A stretch of DNA of 64,000 nucleotides from an uncultured Acetatifactor sp. Lineage in GTDB: Bacteria; Bacillota; Clostridia; Lachnospirales; Lachnospiraceae. Shown here in pieces: positions 25,857 to 32,803 of this stretch. The stretch spans positions 95,860 through 159,859 of the forward strand of contig CAJUAB010000008.1 of the NCBI GenBank assembly GCA_910583845.1. The letters are read 5' to 3'. Every line of letters starts with the position of its first letter. Within the stretch, counting starts at the first letter, position 1. Below the pieces are notes generated by a model, which was not told the DNA's origin, ran no database searches, and was given only the letters and a program-made list of their open reading frames with translations. The position numbers were made by a program, and so were the translations under genes.

Positions 25857-25961
25857 TGAAATATCCTCCCTGTCCGTAAAAGATTCAGACGATCCCGTCA
25901 CTCGCGAAGCATGGTTTGCTCTTGCCTGCATAAATGTATCCCTGTCCGCGGATACAGGCCG

Positions 25962-26516
25962 TCATTTTTCCGATTCCTCCATCAGTTCAAAATACGCCGC
26001 GTCCACCTTCTTCGCAAGCCACACGCCATTTTGGGATCTGAAAAACGGATGTCCGTCCCGGTGCATATCGCCGCTGCGGACTTTCAGAATCACCGGACGG
26101 CCATGCCTCCCTCCCACCATCCGGGCGGTCTCCACATCTGCGGACAGGTGGACGTACAGCCGCCCCATGGGCAGCAGGCCCTGCTGCCGGATACTGTCAA
26201 GAAAACGGAGCGCCGTGCCGTGATACAGAAACGCCGGCGGCTCCTGCCGGACCAGTTCCACATCCACAGGAATACTGTGGCCCTGATTGGCGCGGATCAG
26301 CGTCCTTCCTTCATTGAAGGAATATCTCTGCTTTTTGTCTGTTCTGACGATTTCCTCCAGAATCTCCCTGTCAATTTTCCGTCCGGCGGCATTCATCCCC
26401 GCCAGAAGTTCTTCCACATTGGCCCAGCCGTGTTCATCCAGCCTTATATTGGCATCCTCCGGCCTGTGCCGGAGGATGCGGCTGATATATTTGCTCAGAT
26501 CATCCAATTTGCTCAT
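25962..26516 (-). CDS. kptA: RNA 2'-phosphotransferase Tpt1/KptA
   Basis: 184 residues from the ATG at 26516 (AGGAGG upstream), the usual length. Residues 1-80 are the winged N-terminal lobe (SKYISRILRHRPEDANIRLDEHGW; RYSFNE), residues 90-184 the NAD-binding lobe. Conserved family residues seen: R and H in ISRILRHRPE, IRANQGHS, LYHGT, GRLYVHLS and the late LKVRSGDM. The enzyme moves an internal RNA 2'-phosphate to NAD+, giving nicotinamide and ADP-ribose 1'',2''-cyclic phosphate. It lies 93 bp downstream of the PARG-like gene in an RNA-repair group. Confidence 0.93.
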   Translation of the reverse strand: MSKLDDLSKYISRILRHRPEDANIRLDEHGWANVEELLAGMNAAGRKIDREILEEIVRTDKKQRYSFNEGRTLIRANQGHSIPVDVELVRQEPPAFLYHGTALRFLDSIRQQGLLPMGRLYVHLSADVETARMVGGRHGRPVILKVRSGDMHRDGHPFFRSQNGVWLAKKVDAAYFELMEESEK

Positions 26517-26609
26517 CTCTGTTATACCTCCTGTCAGACCGTTCCGTCTCTCTCCCAGGAGAAATATGTGTCCCCCGCCTGACGTAAAACCGCCCATGTT
26601 CCTGGGAAA

Positions 26610-27395
26610 CTACCTCATCAGACAATTGTAAAACGCCTGGTAATTACCGTCTTTCCTCTCCGGGACAGCGAAGAGAACCTGTTCAAAACACTTGTGAGTC
26701 GTCTCCAGGTATTCTTTGAAAATCTCCGCCACCTCCGTGCCTTTCTGGCCGAAGACACCGCAGCCGTAAGCTCCCAGGATCAGGGTGTGTACCTGATTTT
26801 CCCTGGCGATATCCAGCACAAACCTGATCCTGGATCTGAGCGCCTCCGTGTTCTCCTCATAAGAGACCTTCTGGTATCTGCGCGCCGCCGAGATATTGGG
26901 AGCCGCGCAGGTGATCACGTCACAGACCGTCTGTTTTCCGTCCCTTCCAAATACCACCCCCGGTGTGTACAAGCCTCTGTTCCGGTACAGAGCCTTATTT
27001 TTGTTCTGATTGTTCCAGTCATAGAACCGGGCCGTCATTTGGGACAACACATTGTACAGAAACGACTCCTGGCAGAGACATTCCTCCTGTGCTCTGCTTC
27101 CGCCTAAAAATCCGCCTCCGGGATTTTTGTAGGAAGAAAAATTCAGGACAGCCATGGGCCTGTCACAGCCATCCGCCATACGCAGAATGGCAGAAACGCT
27201 GTCCAGGGGTTCCAACGAGATTTTCCCCTCGCAGACCCGTTCCCCGGCACAGGAAAAATCCACATCATAAACTGAAGTGCGCTCTATGGCCTCCCTGATC
27301 TCCTTTCCGTAAAGCTCTTCCATCTTCTTCGTATGAAGCGCGGCCTGTTCCGCTCTTTTTTCCTTACCGTCCCAATATTCTTTTATATATACCAT
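26610..27395 (-). CDS. TIGR02452-type microbial PARG-like protein
   Basis: 261 residues from the ATG at 27395 (GGGAGGG upstream). It has the glycohydrolase signature NPGGGFLGGSRAQEE (about 91-105: GGG loop plus the catalytic Glu pair) and the macro-like end LILGAYGCGVFGQ. Microbial PARG members cut ADP-ribose from its acceptor. Its place between thg1 and kptA suggests work on ADP-ribosyl products of KptA (inference). The 149 bp between it and thg1 (27396-27544) hold nothing I can assign. Confidence 0.85.
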   Translation of the reverse strand: MVYIKEYWDGKEKRAEQAALHTKKMEELYGKEIREAIERTSVYDVDFSCAGERVCEGKISLEPLDSVSAILRMADGCDRPMAVLNFSSYKNPGGGFLGGSRAQEECLCQESFLYNVLSQMTARFYDWNNQNKNKALYRNRGLYTPGVVFGRDGKQTVCDVITCAAPNISAARRYQKVSYEENTEALRSRIRFVLDIARENQVHTLILGAYGCGVFGQKGTEVAEIFKEYLETTHKCFEQVLFAVPERKDGNYQAFYNCLMR

Positions 27396-27544
27396 ATGTA
27401 TGTCCCTCCCATGCCCTGTACTGATTACCCGGCTGCAATTCCCTGCGCCGTCCTCTGTCACCGCTTCCCATATCCTGCCGCCTGCCAAAGCAGGATCATC
27501 GCCGCAAAGCTCCCCTACAGAACAGCAGGCCTCCCGAACCTTTG

Positions 27545-28306
27545 TTATGGCTCCCGCAACAGGGAGACCACCCATTCCCTGTACGCCTCCCCGGTCTTCA
27601 GTTCCATCTCCGTCTCTATTCTGCTGCGTGTACACAGCTCCTCCTGACCGCTTTCCGGATTATACCCCTTCCTCTCATAGACGGAACGATACAGTCCGAT
27701 TCCCCGCTTCTGCCAGCCGGGCAGTTCATTGTAATTGACGCCTTCGGAAAACAGCAGCTCATTTTTCCAGGAGACGGATTTCCCCTCTATCATCCCCGTG
27801 GCTTCCCGGGCAGAAATCCCTTTCTTCCGCAGCATCCAATAGCAATGGGCATTCAGGGAATTTCTGTGGGCGTCCTCCTGCCGCCAGGAAAAATAGTCTT
27901 TGACGCATTCCAGATTGGGCAGAGGCACCACCCGGCTGTCAAAGCAGGCGGCAACACCCAGCCGCAGGGAAAGATGAGCGCTGGCCTCCCCGGCCAGCAC
28001 CGAATTGATCTTCCGCGTTTTCCTCCCAAAAGTATTGTCCTTTGGATGAAAAAGCAGAGAGATCTCATCACTCTCCGTATATCCGTACACAATCCGGAAG
28101 CCGCATTCCAGCAGATGCTTCGCGGTATCCACCATGGCGTCCCGAAACCGGGTGTCAAAGGGAGCCTCAAAGGGACAGGTCTCCTTGGTCAGTCTGGTAA
28201 AATTCCGCCCGTCCAGCCGCGCTGCCAGATACATCTCCGGCAGGATCACCTGATCCAGAGACTGCTCAAAACGCCTCATTTTTTCATCCAGCTTTTCAAA
28301 ATTCAT
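27545..28306 (-). CDS. tRNA(His) guanylyltransferase family protein (Thg1-like)
   Basis: 253 residues. Thg1 enzymes add nucleotides in the 3'-5' direction; bacterial members (TLPs) repair truncated tRNA 5' ends. Seen: AARLDGRNFTRLT (metal-binding Asp), GYTESDEISLLF (second metal site), NSVLAGEASAHLSLRL, and the C-terminal lobe with WRQEDAHRNSLNAHCYWML. The start is 3 bp after the kinase gene, so the two are one unit. Substrate specificity cannot be read. Confidence 0.93.
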   Translation of the reverse strand: MNFEKLDEKMRRFEQSLDQVILPEMYLAARLDGRNFTRLTKETCPFEAPFDTRFRDAMVDTAKHLLECGFRIVYGYTESDEISLLFHPKDNTFGRKTRKINSVLAGEASAHLSLRLGVAACFDSRVVPLPNLECVKDYFSWRQEDAHRNSLNAHCYWMLRKKGISAREATGMIEGKSVSWKNELLFSEGVNYNELPGWQKRGIGLYRSVYERKGYNPESGQEELCTRSRIETEMELKTGEAYREWVVSLLREP

Positions 28307-28309
28307 AAT

Positions 28310-28756
28310 TCAGCCCTTCCAGTCCTCCACCACAAATTCATCCTGTTCCATTCGGACAAAATACAAATGGTCAAATCCTTCCTCATAGGACGGCAGTTCC
28401 AGGTGTTTGGAGGTGGCGGCGATGGCTTTGTCGGGCACACAGGCCTTCCCCTGCCGCAGACGGTTCCTGTCCACACATTCCGCAATCACCGAACGGAAAT
28501 AATAGCCGTCCACCTCATACCCCCGCTCTTTGGCGGCAGTTATGTATTTCTCCCGGTCCGCGGCCGTGGGGTTGGTATTGTCTACCACAAAGCAGCGCCC
28601 TTCGCTGAGGCACTCCTCCAGCAGCAGCCGCTCCCTGTTTCTGGTGTGCAGAGTGTCCAGATTGACATGCACATAGTTCTCCCCCCACTTGCGGCGGTAG
28701 CAGGTGGATTTTCCGCTGGCCTGTAAGCCAATCAGGATAATCGCGTGCTTTTTCAT
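28310..28756 (-). CDS. polynucleotide-kinase-like P-loop protein
   Basis: 148 residues. P-loop IGLQASGKST at residues 8-17, then VNLDTLHTRNRE, VVDNTNPTAADREKYI (typical of T4 Pnkp-like 5'-OH kinases) and a lid with RNRLRQGK. No phosphatase domain follows, so it would be kinase only. It sits 3 bp before thg1 and 26 bp after the hemerythrin. Role inferred: 5'-phosphorylation of broken RNA. Confidence 0.85.
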   Translation of the reverse strand: MKKHAIILIGLQASGKSTCYRRKWGENYVHVNLDTLHTRNRERLLLEECLSEGRCFVVDNTNPTAADREKYITAAKERGYEVDGYYFRSVIAECVDRNRLRQGKACVPDKAIAATSKHLELPSYEEGFDHLYFVRMEQDEFVVEDWKG

Positions 28757-28782
28757 AGTCGCCTCCCCGGGAAGCCAGTCCC

Positions 28783-29172
28783 CTATTTCCCGATCAGCTT
28801 ATCCTGGCTCAGAATATGATTCACCAGCCAGTCCGTAATCAGGCCCAGCATTTCCTCAATTGTCTCGTCCTGGTTCTCATCAATGGCGTCCAGATCCCAG
28901 TTGTTGATGGTCTCCCGCAGAGCATTGTGCTGGGTCAGCTGGGTAAACATTCTCTTATACCCGATGGATTTCATATATTCCTCTTCATGCTCAAAATGCG
29001 TCAGCGTGTAATCCCGCAGTTCTTCCAGAATGTGCCGGATATTGTCATACTTATCGGGTATAAACTCCTCGCACTTTAACTCGTAGAGCTCATTGGCTAT
29101 CTCAAAGAGCCTCCGGTGCTCCCTGTCGATCAACTCAATCCCTGTCAGAAACTCCTCTTTAAACTCATACAT
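28783..29172 (-). CDS. bacteriohemerythrin
   Basis: 129 residues from the ATG at 29172 (GGGAGGAG upstream). Four-helix di-iron O2-binding protein; ligands visible: IELIDREHRRLFE (His), THFEHEEEYM (HxxxE), HNALRETI (His) and ITDWLVNHILSQD (HxxxxD). It probably buffers or senses oxygen in an anaerobe. First gene of the unit with the kinase, thg1, the PARG-like gene and kptA, driven by 29313-29341. Confidence 0.93.
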   Translation of the reverse strand: MYEFKEEFLTGIELIDREHRRLFEIANELYELKCEEFIPDKYDNIRHILEELRDYTLTHFEHEEEYMKSIGYKRMFTQLTQHNALRETINNWDLDAIDENQDETIEEMLGLITDWLVNHILSQDKLIGK

Positions 29173-29312
29173 AGTATACTCCTCCCTTGATTTGCTTTCC
29201 TGGCTTAACAATATTTTTCTGTGTACCTAGTACGGACCGGCTCCGGCTTGTCCGGGCCAGAACGGGGCCCGAATCTCAAAACACATCTGATCGCCTGCTA
29301 ACACTATACACA

Positions 29313-29341
29313 GCCCCCCGGTAAATTACAACAACAGAGTC
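29313..29341 (-). promoter_or_regulatory. promoter of the hemerythrin/RNA-repair unit
   Basis: Minus strand: -35 TTGTAA (29336-29341), 17 nt, -10 TATAGT (29313-29318). The bases after the -35 (TTT) and before the -10 (CTGTG) match the promoters at 32532-32560 and 34532-34560. Confidence 0.7.
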
Positions 29342-29409
29342 CCGGATACACCGCCCCCGGAACGGTCCTGCCGCACAGTATCGGGTGCCTTCTCCTCTGT
29401 AGCCTCATA

Positions 29410-30207
29410 TCATCGCAGCATCCCATACTCTCCCAGTTCCTGAAATCCTGCCCGATTATAGATTTTTCCCGCCACGGGATTGTCGTAAAACAGGCAGAGA
29501 TACTTTTTTCCCCGCCCAAAGCAATCCCGGCACAGCGCCGAAACCACCGCGGAAGCATACCCCCTCCCCCTGCATGTTTCGGCGGTGGCTACTCCCACCA
29601 CCATAGCGCTCTCCGAATTTTCCGCGCTGGTGGAGGCGATTGTCACCAGGCGTCCCTCCAGAAAACCGCCCATGGCAGCTTTGCCGCCCCGGGCCATTTC
29701 CTCCTCCATTCGCCTTTTCTGTTCCTCCCGTTCCTCTTTTTTAAAAGTACGGCTGAACTCCTCTATATCCGACAACAGTTCCACGGCCTGTGCCGCATCC
29801 CCTGGCTCCAGCCGCCGGACCGTCAGGCCCTCCGGGGCGGAAAAGCAGCCCTCCACATGGTCGCAGCGGCTCATATAGGTAGACTGGATCGTCCACTGGG
29901 GAAAGGCCGCGGCGATTCTCTTAAGAAGCACGGTCTTTCCACTGATGCAGTCCGGCTGCTGCCTCCGGAAAAAGGAAATCGCCTCCTGGGCGTTATAGTC
30001 CTCATATCGGCTGTACAGCAGGAAATACCTGTGAAACCTTAAGATCAGAAAATCCCATCGGTCCCGCTCCTCATGAAGATAAATATTGACCGTCTCGCTC
30101 TCCACTCCGAAATTCTCTATATCTCCGATAAAGAACAGATTCATCTCCGGCTCTTTTTTCACATAGGAAAGAATCTCCTCCCTGTCCTGTTCCTGTAATA
30201 CGCGCAT
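29410..30207 (-). CDS. two-domain GNAT acetyltransferase
   Basis: 265 residues. The N-terminal half (1-120) is a degenerate GNAT-like domain. The C-terminal half is a full GNAT with acetyl-CoA motif GVATAETCRGRGYASAVVSA and LFYDNPVAGKIYNRAGFQEL. Substrate unknown. It lies 15 bp after the 139-residue gene and is the last gene of the rtcB unit. Confidence 0.85.
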   Translation of the reverse strand: MRVLQEQDREEILSYVKKEPEMNLFFIGDIENFGVESETVNIYLHEERDRWDFLILRFHRYFLLYSRYEDYNAQEAISFFRRQQPDCISGKTVLLKRIAAAFPQWTIQSTYMSRCDHVEGCFSAPEGLTVRRLEPGDAAQAVELLSDIEEFSRTFKKEEREEQKRRMEEEMARGGKAAMGGFLEGRLVTIASTSAENSESAMVVGVATAETCRGRGYASAVVSALCRDCFGRGKKYLCLFYDNPVAGKIYNRAGFQELGEYGMLR

Positions 30208-30222
30208 AATTCCCTCCTCCTG

Positions 30223-30642
30223 TTATATTTTTTGGTCAAACAGAGACGCATTCGGGTTGTCCGCCATGTTCACAAAGGTATATTGGTCATTGTGCGGAAA
30301 CAGAAGCTCCATATACAGATTGCCCAGCAGACTCTTGACCTCGTCGGTATCGATATCGGCCACAGGTATCTCCCTGAATTCCAGACGTTTCAAATTCTCC
30401 AGAATCTTCTCTATGCTCTGCCATTCATATGCCTGCGGCTCCGGTTCCTCCCCCGAGGCTTTCGGGATCTCCGGTTCCATAATGGGTTTTATTTCAGGAA
30501 TGTTGTATATGACATTTTTACAGGTCTTCTCAAAACACTCCGGGTCATACTCCGCCAGATAACCCAGGTCATCCATTGTCAGTGTTCTCTTATTGTGTAT
30601 TTTGAGATAAATGTTGATCAGACGAGTATTCTTCCCCATCAT
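30223..30642 (-). CDS. small conserved protein next to rtcB
   Basis: 139 residues, soluble and acidic. The N-terminal part LTMDDLGYLAEYDPECFEKT then CKNVIYNIPE looks like a conserved Lachnospiraceae small protein, followed by a proline/glutamate-rich linker and a C-terminal helical part (VKSLLGNLYMELLFP). It starts 9 bp after rtcB and ends 15 bp before the GNAT, so it is part of their unit. Function unknown. Confidence 0.75.
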   Translation of the reverse strand: MMGKNTRLINIYLKIHNKRTLTMDDLGYLAEYDPECFEKTCKNVIYNIPEIKPIMEPEIPKASGEEPEPQAYEWQSIEKILENLKRLEFREIPVADIDTDEVKSLLGNLYMELLFPHNDQYTFVNMADNPNASLFDQKI

Positions 30643-30651
30643 GCCCTCCCT

Positions 30652-32151
30652 TCAGCTTTTCACTGTAAAAACAGGTTCCATCCTGGCCACCGGCGCCGCC
30701 ATGCCATACGCCGCGTGTACGGCGATCACCCCGTCAATATCCTTATAGGCATAGGGCGCTTCCGCCCGGACCGCCTCCTCCCATTTTTTCAGAATATCGG
30801 CTCTGCCCTTCAGATCCGGGCGCTCCGGGTCTATGGGGGTAATTATGTGAAATTTTTCCATAAACTCCCGGAAAGCCTCATCATTCCCCTTGATCGCGTC
30901 CCCTCTGGACTTTTTCCGCCCGGCCCCGTGGCTGGCGCTCCAGAGACAGTCCGGATTGCCCAGCCCCCAAAGCAGATAGCTGGAACTGCCCATGGAGCCG
31001 GGAATCATCACCGGTTCGCCATACCAGGAAAACGCAGTGCCCTCCATCTCCAGACAGCCCCCCGCGCAGCAGGCTCCCTTTCTGTGAAGGTAGTAATCCT
31101 CCCCCGCAATCCGCTTTTTCCAGATATAATTGTGGGGAGCGTCATATAACAGGTCCATGGCGCACTCCCCCAGCACATCGGTAAAGACATCCTGTATCAT
31201 AAACCCTAAAAACAGACGATTGGCAAAACCGAAATTGGCGGCATTGCGGGAAGCCGACCAGAAGCGGTTCCATGCGTCCGGCGCAGCGCCCTCTTCCGGT
31301 ATCGGATAAATCTTATTTTCCGGATGGGTCAGTCCTTCCGGATAAATCCCCTGACAGATCTTGCGGTTTAAAAGGCCGCTGTGATGGCCGATGGTCAAAG
31401 ATCCCGTGTGAAGCATCACCGCCACAGAGCCCTTCCGGATCTTCCAGGCATTGGCGGTCTGACGGTCGTAGATCTCGGCAACCCGCTGCACTTCCAGAAA
31501 ATGATTGCCACCGCCGATGGTCCCGATCTGGTCATCGTAAGAAAGCTGGTCGTAGCTGCCGATGAAATCCTCCAGCCCCTCGGTGAAGTCCGCTTTCAGA
31601 CTCCCCCGGAATACCGTACGGTCCAGCCATTTTTCCTGAATCCCCGGACTGAAATACTTCCACAGACCGCTTTTCTGACTGTCGCCGTATGTCTCCAGCA
31701 ATCCCTCCAGGCCGTAGCGCAGAAGCGCCTGCCGCTGCTTTCCCGTCATGGGAATCTGCCTGCCGCCCTCAAAGAAGATATGACGGATCTTCTTGGTAAG
31801 TTCCGGAAGTTTTTCCCGAATCTTTTCTTCCGGCAGGTCCGTGGTGTAAAACCGCATCCCACAGTTGATGTCGTTTCCCATGGCCTGGGGAACCGCAAAG
31901 CCCTTTGTCAGCATCACGGTTCCAATGGGAATACCCGCTCCTTTGTGAAAGTCAGGGGTCAGTATGATTTTTCTGATTTGAGGCACAGATCCCCCGAAAA
32001 AGCCCGGCACAGCCGCCAGCCTCTCCAGCGTCTCTTCCAGCGCCGTCATCCGGTACAGCTCCGCCTCCGCATTTTTGTCCGGCACAGCTCCTTCCGGCAG
32101 ATAGCAGTTTATCACATTGTTTCGGTCTTTGTAGGTAATTTTATGTATCAT
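30652..32151 (-). CDS. rtcB: RtcB family RNA ligase
   Basis: 499 residues, longer than E. coli RtcB (408). RtcB joins a 3'-phosphate or 2',3'-cyclic phosphate end to a 5'-OH end using GTP and Mn2+. Metal and GTP sites seen: ILTPDFHKGAGIPIGTV, GNDINCGMRFY (Cys ligand), IGGGNHFLEVQ, MLHTGS...GHHSG, and SASHGAGRKKSR with the His that is guanylylated. GGAAAGAGG is 5 nt before the ATG. Between the small lipoprotein and this gene (32152-32306) I see no second promoter and no sigma-54 site. Confidence 0.95.
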   Translation of the reverse strand: MIHKITYKDRNNVINCYLPEGAVPDKNAEAELYRMTALEETLERLAAVPGFFGGSVPQIRKIILTPDFHKGAGIPIGTVMLTKGFAVPQAMGNDINCGMRFYTTDLPEEKIREKLPELTKKIRHIFFEGGRQIPMTGKQRQALLRYGLEGLLETYGDSQKSGLWKYFSPGIQEKWLDRTVFRGSLKADFTEGLEDFIGSYDQLSYDDQIGTIGGGNHFLEVQRVAEIYDRQTANAWKIRKGSVAVMLHTGSLTIGHHSGLLNRKICQGIYPEGLTHPENKIYPIPEEGAAPDAWNRFWSASRNAANFGFANRLFLGFMIQDVFTDVLGECAMDLLYDAPHNYIWKKRIAGEDYYLHRKGACCAGGCLEMEGTAFSWYGEPVMIPGSMGSSSYLLWGLGNPDCLWSASHGAGRKKSRGDAIKGNDEAFREFMEKFHIITPIDPERPDLKGRADILKKWEEAVRAEAPYAYKDIDGVIAVHAAYGMAAPVARMEPVFTVKS

Positions 32152-32306
32152 TTTTCCTCTTTCCCCGCGGCATGAACCAGATCATGTCTGAAAAATCAGG
32201 CCTCTGCCGCCTCGTCAATCGGTATTGGGAAGTTTTGCGTATCCATCTGCGCATGTGCTGTAATATACAAGTAAGACAGAACACTTTTTCATGCTCTGTC
32301 TCACGT

Positions 32307-32477
32307 TTACTCTTCCATCGTAAACTCCGTGGGAATCCCACCCGGCGGCCGGTCAATATGCGTAAACGCCCTCAAGGAGATCCCGGAAGCCTCCTGCATT
32401 TCGGTCAGACTGCAGCCCGTTATGCCAAACAGGCAGGCGATTGCAATTCCTGCCACTATCCATCGGAAGCGGTTCAT
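32307..32477 (-). CDS. small lipoprotein upstream of rtcB
   Basis: 56 residues from the ATG at 32477 (AAGGAG 9 nt upstream). Signal MNRFRWIVAGIAIACLFGIT with lipobox GITGC; the mature part is only about 36 residues ending in GGIPTEFTMEE. Driven by the promoter at 32532-32560. Function unknown. Confidence 0.7.
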   Translation of the reverse strand: MNRFRWIVAGIAIACLFGITGCSLTEMQEASGISLRAFTHIDRPPGGIPTEFTMEE

Positions 32478-32531
32478 TTCATTTCTCCTTGTGTTTACTG
32501 AAGCCCCCATTTTATGCTGTGTCCTGTTTCT

Positions 32532-32560
32532 ATTATACACAGGCTTTCCTCAAATTACAA
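32532..32560 (-). promoter_or_regulatory. promoter of the small lipoprotein/rtcB unit
   Basis: Minus strand: -35 TTGTAA (32555-32560), 17 nt, -10 TATAAT (32532-32537). The flanks (ATTGTAATTTG and CCTGTGTATAATAGAAA) are nearly identical to the pgi promoter, which lies exactly 2,000 bp away. Confidence 0.8.
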
Positions 32561-32561
32561 T

Positions 32562-32609
32562 AAGTGAAAAAAAGCAAAGCAACGGAATCCACGTTCAGCA
32601 TGGATTCCG
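32562..32609 (-). terminator. terminator of pgi
   Basis: CGGAATCCA/TGGATTCCG (32583-32591 with 32601-32609), followed on the minus strand by TTGCTTTGCTTTTTTT. It directly abuts the next promoter. Confidence 0.75.
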
Positions 32610-32664
32610 CTTTCTGATCAGGCATTTATACTGCTTCAACAGTGAAAATTTCCGAGTAACCTGA

Positions 32665-32725
32665 CTACACAACGCCAGCCTGTACGTTCAACCACTGTAG
32701 TACGGTAAATTCTGGCGTTATGTAG
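32665..32725. repeat. 61-bp imperfect palindrome downstream of pgi
   Basis: CTACACAACGCCAG (32665-32678) faces CTGGCGTTATGTAG (32712-32725) with one mismatch, with a smaller GTAC/GTAC pair inside. It lies between the pgi stop and the pgi terminator, so in the pgi 3' untranslated region. Confidence 0.55.
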
Positions 32726-32803
32726 TATAACAACCAATGATACGTATGCAATCTCCTGATTCCGGTCTTTCTGGCCTGGTGCATGTTTGAAGCACACTCT
32801 GGA

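Noticed and set aside
32152..32306. Sigma-54 promoter and RtcR-type control of rtcB, as in E. coli
   Set aside because: No TGGCAC-N5-TTGC pattern and no RtcR-like gene; a sigma-A promoter upstream explains expression.
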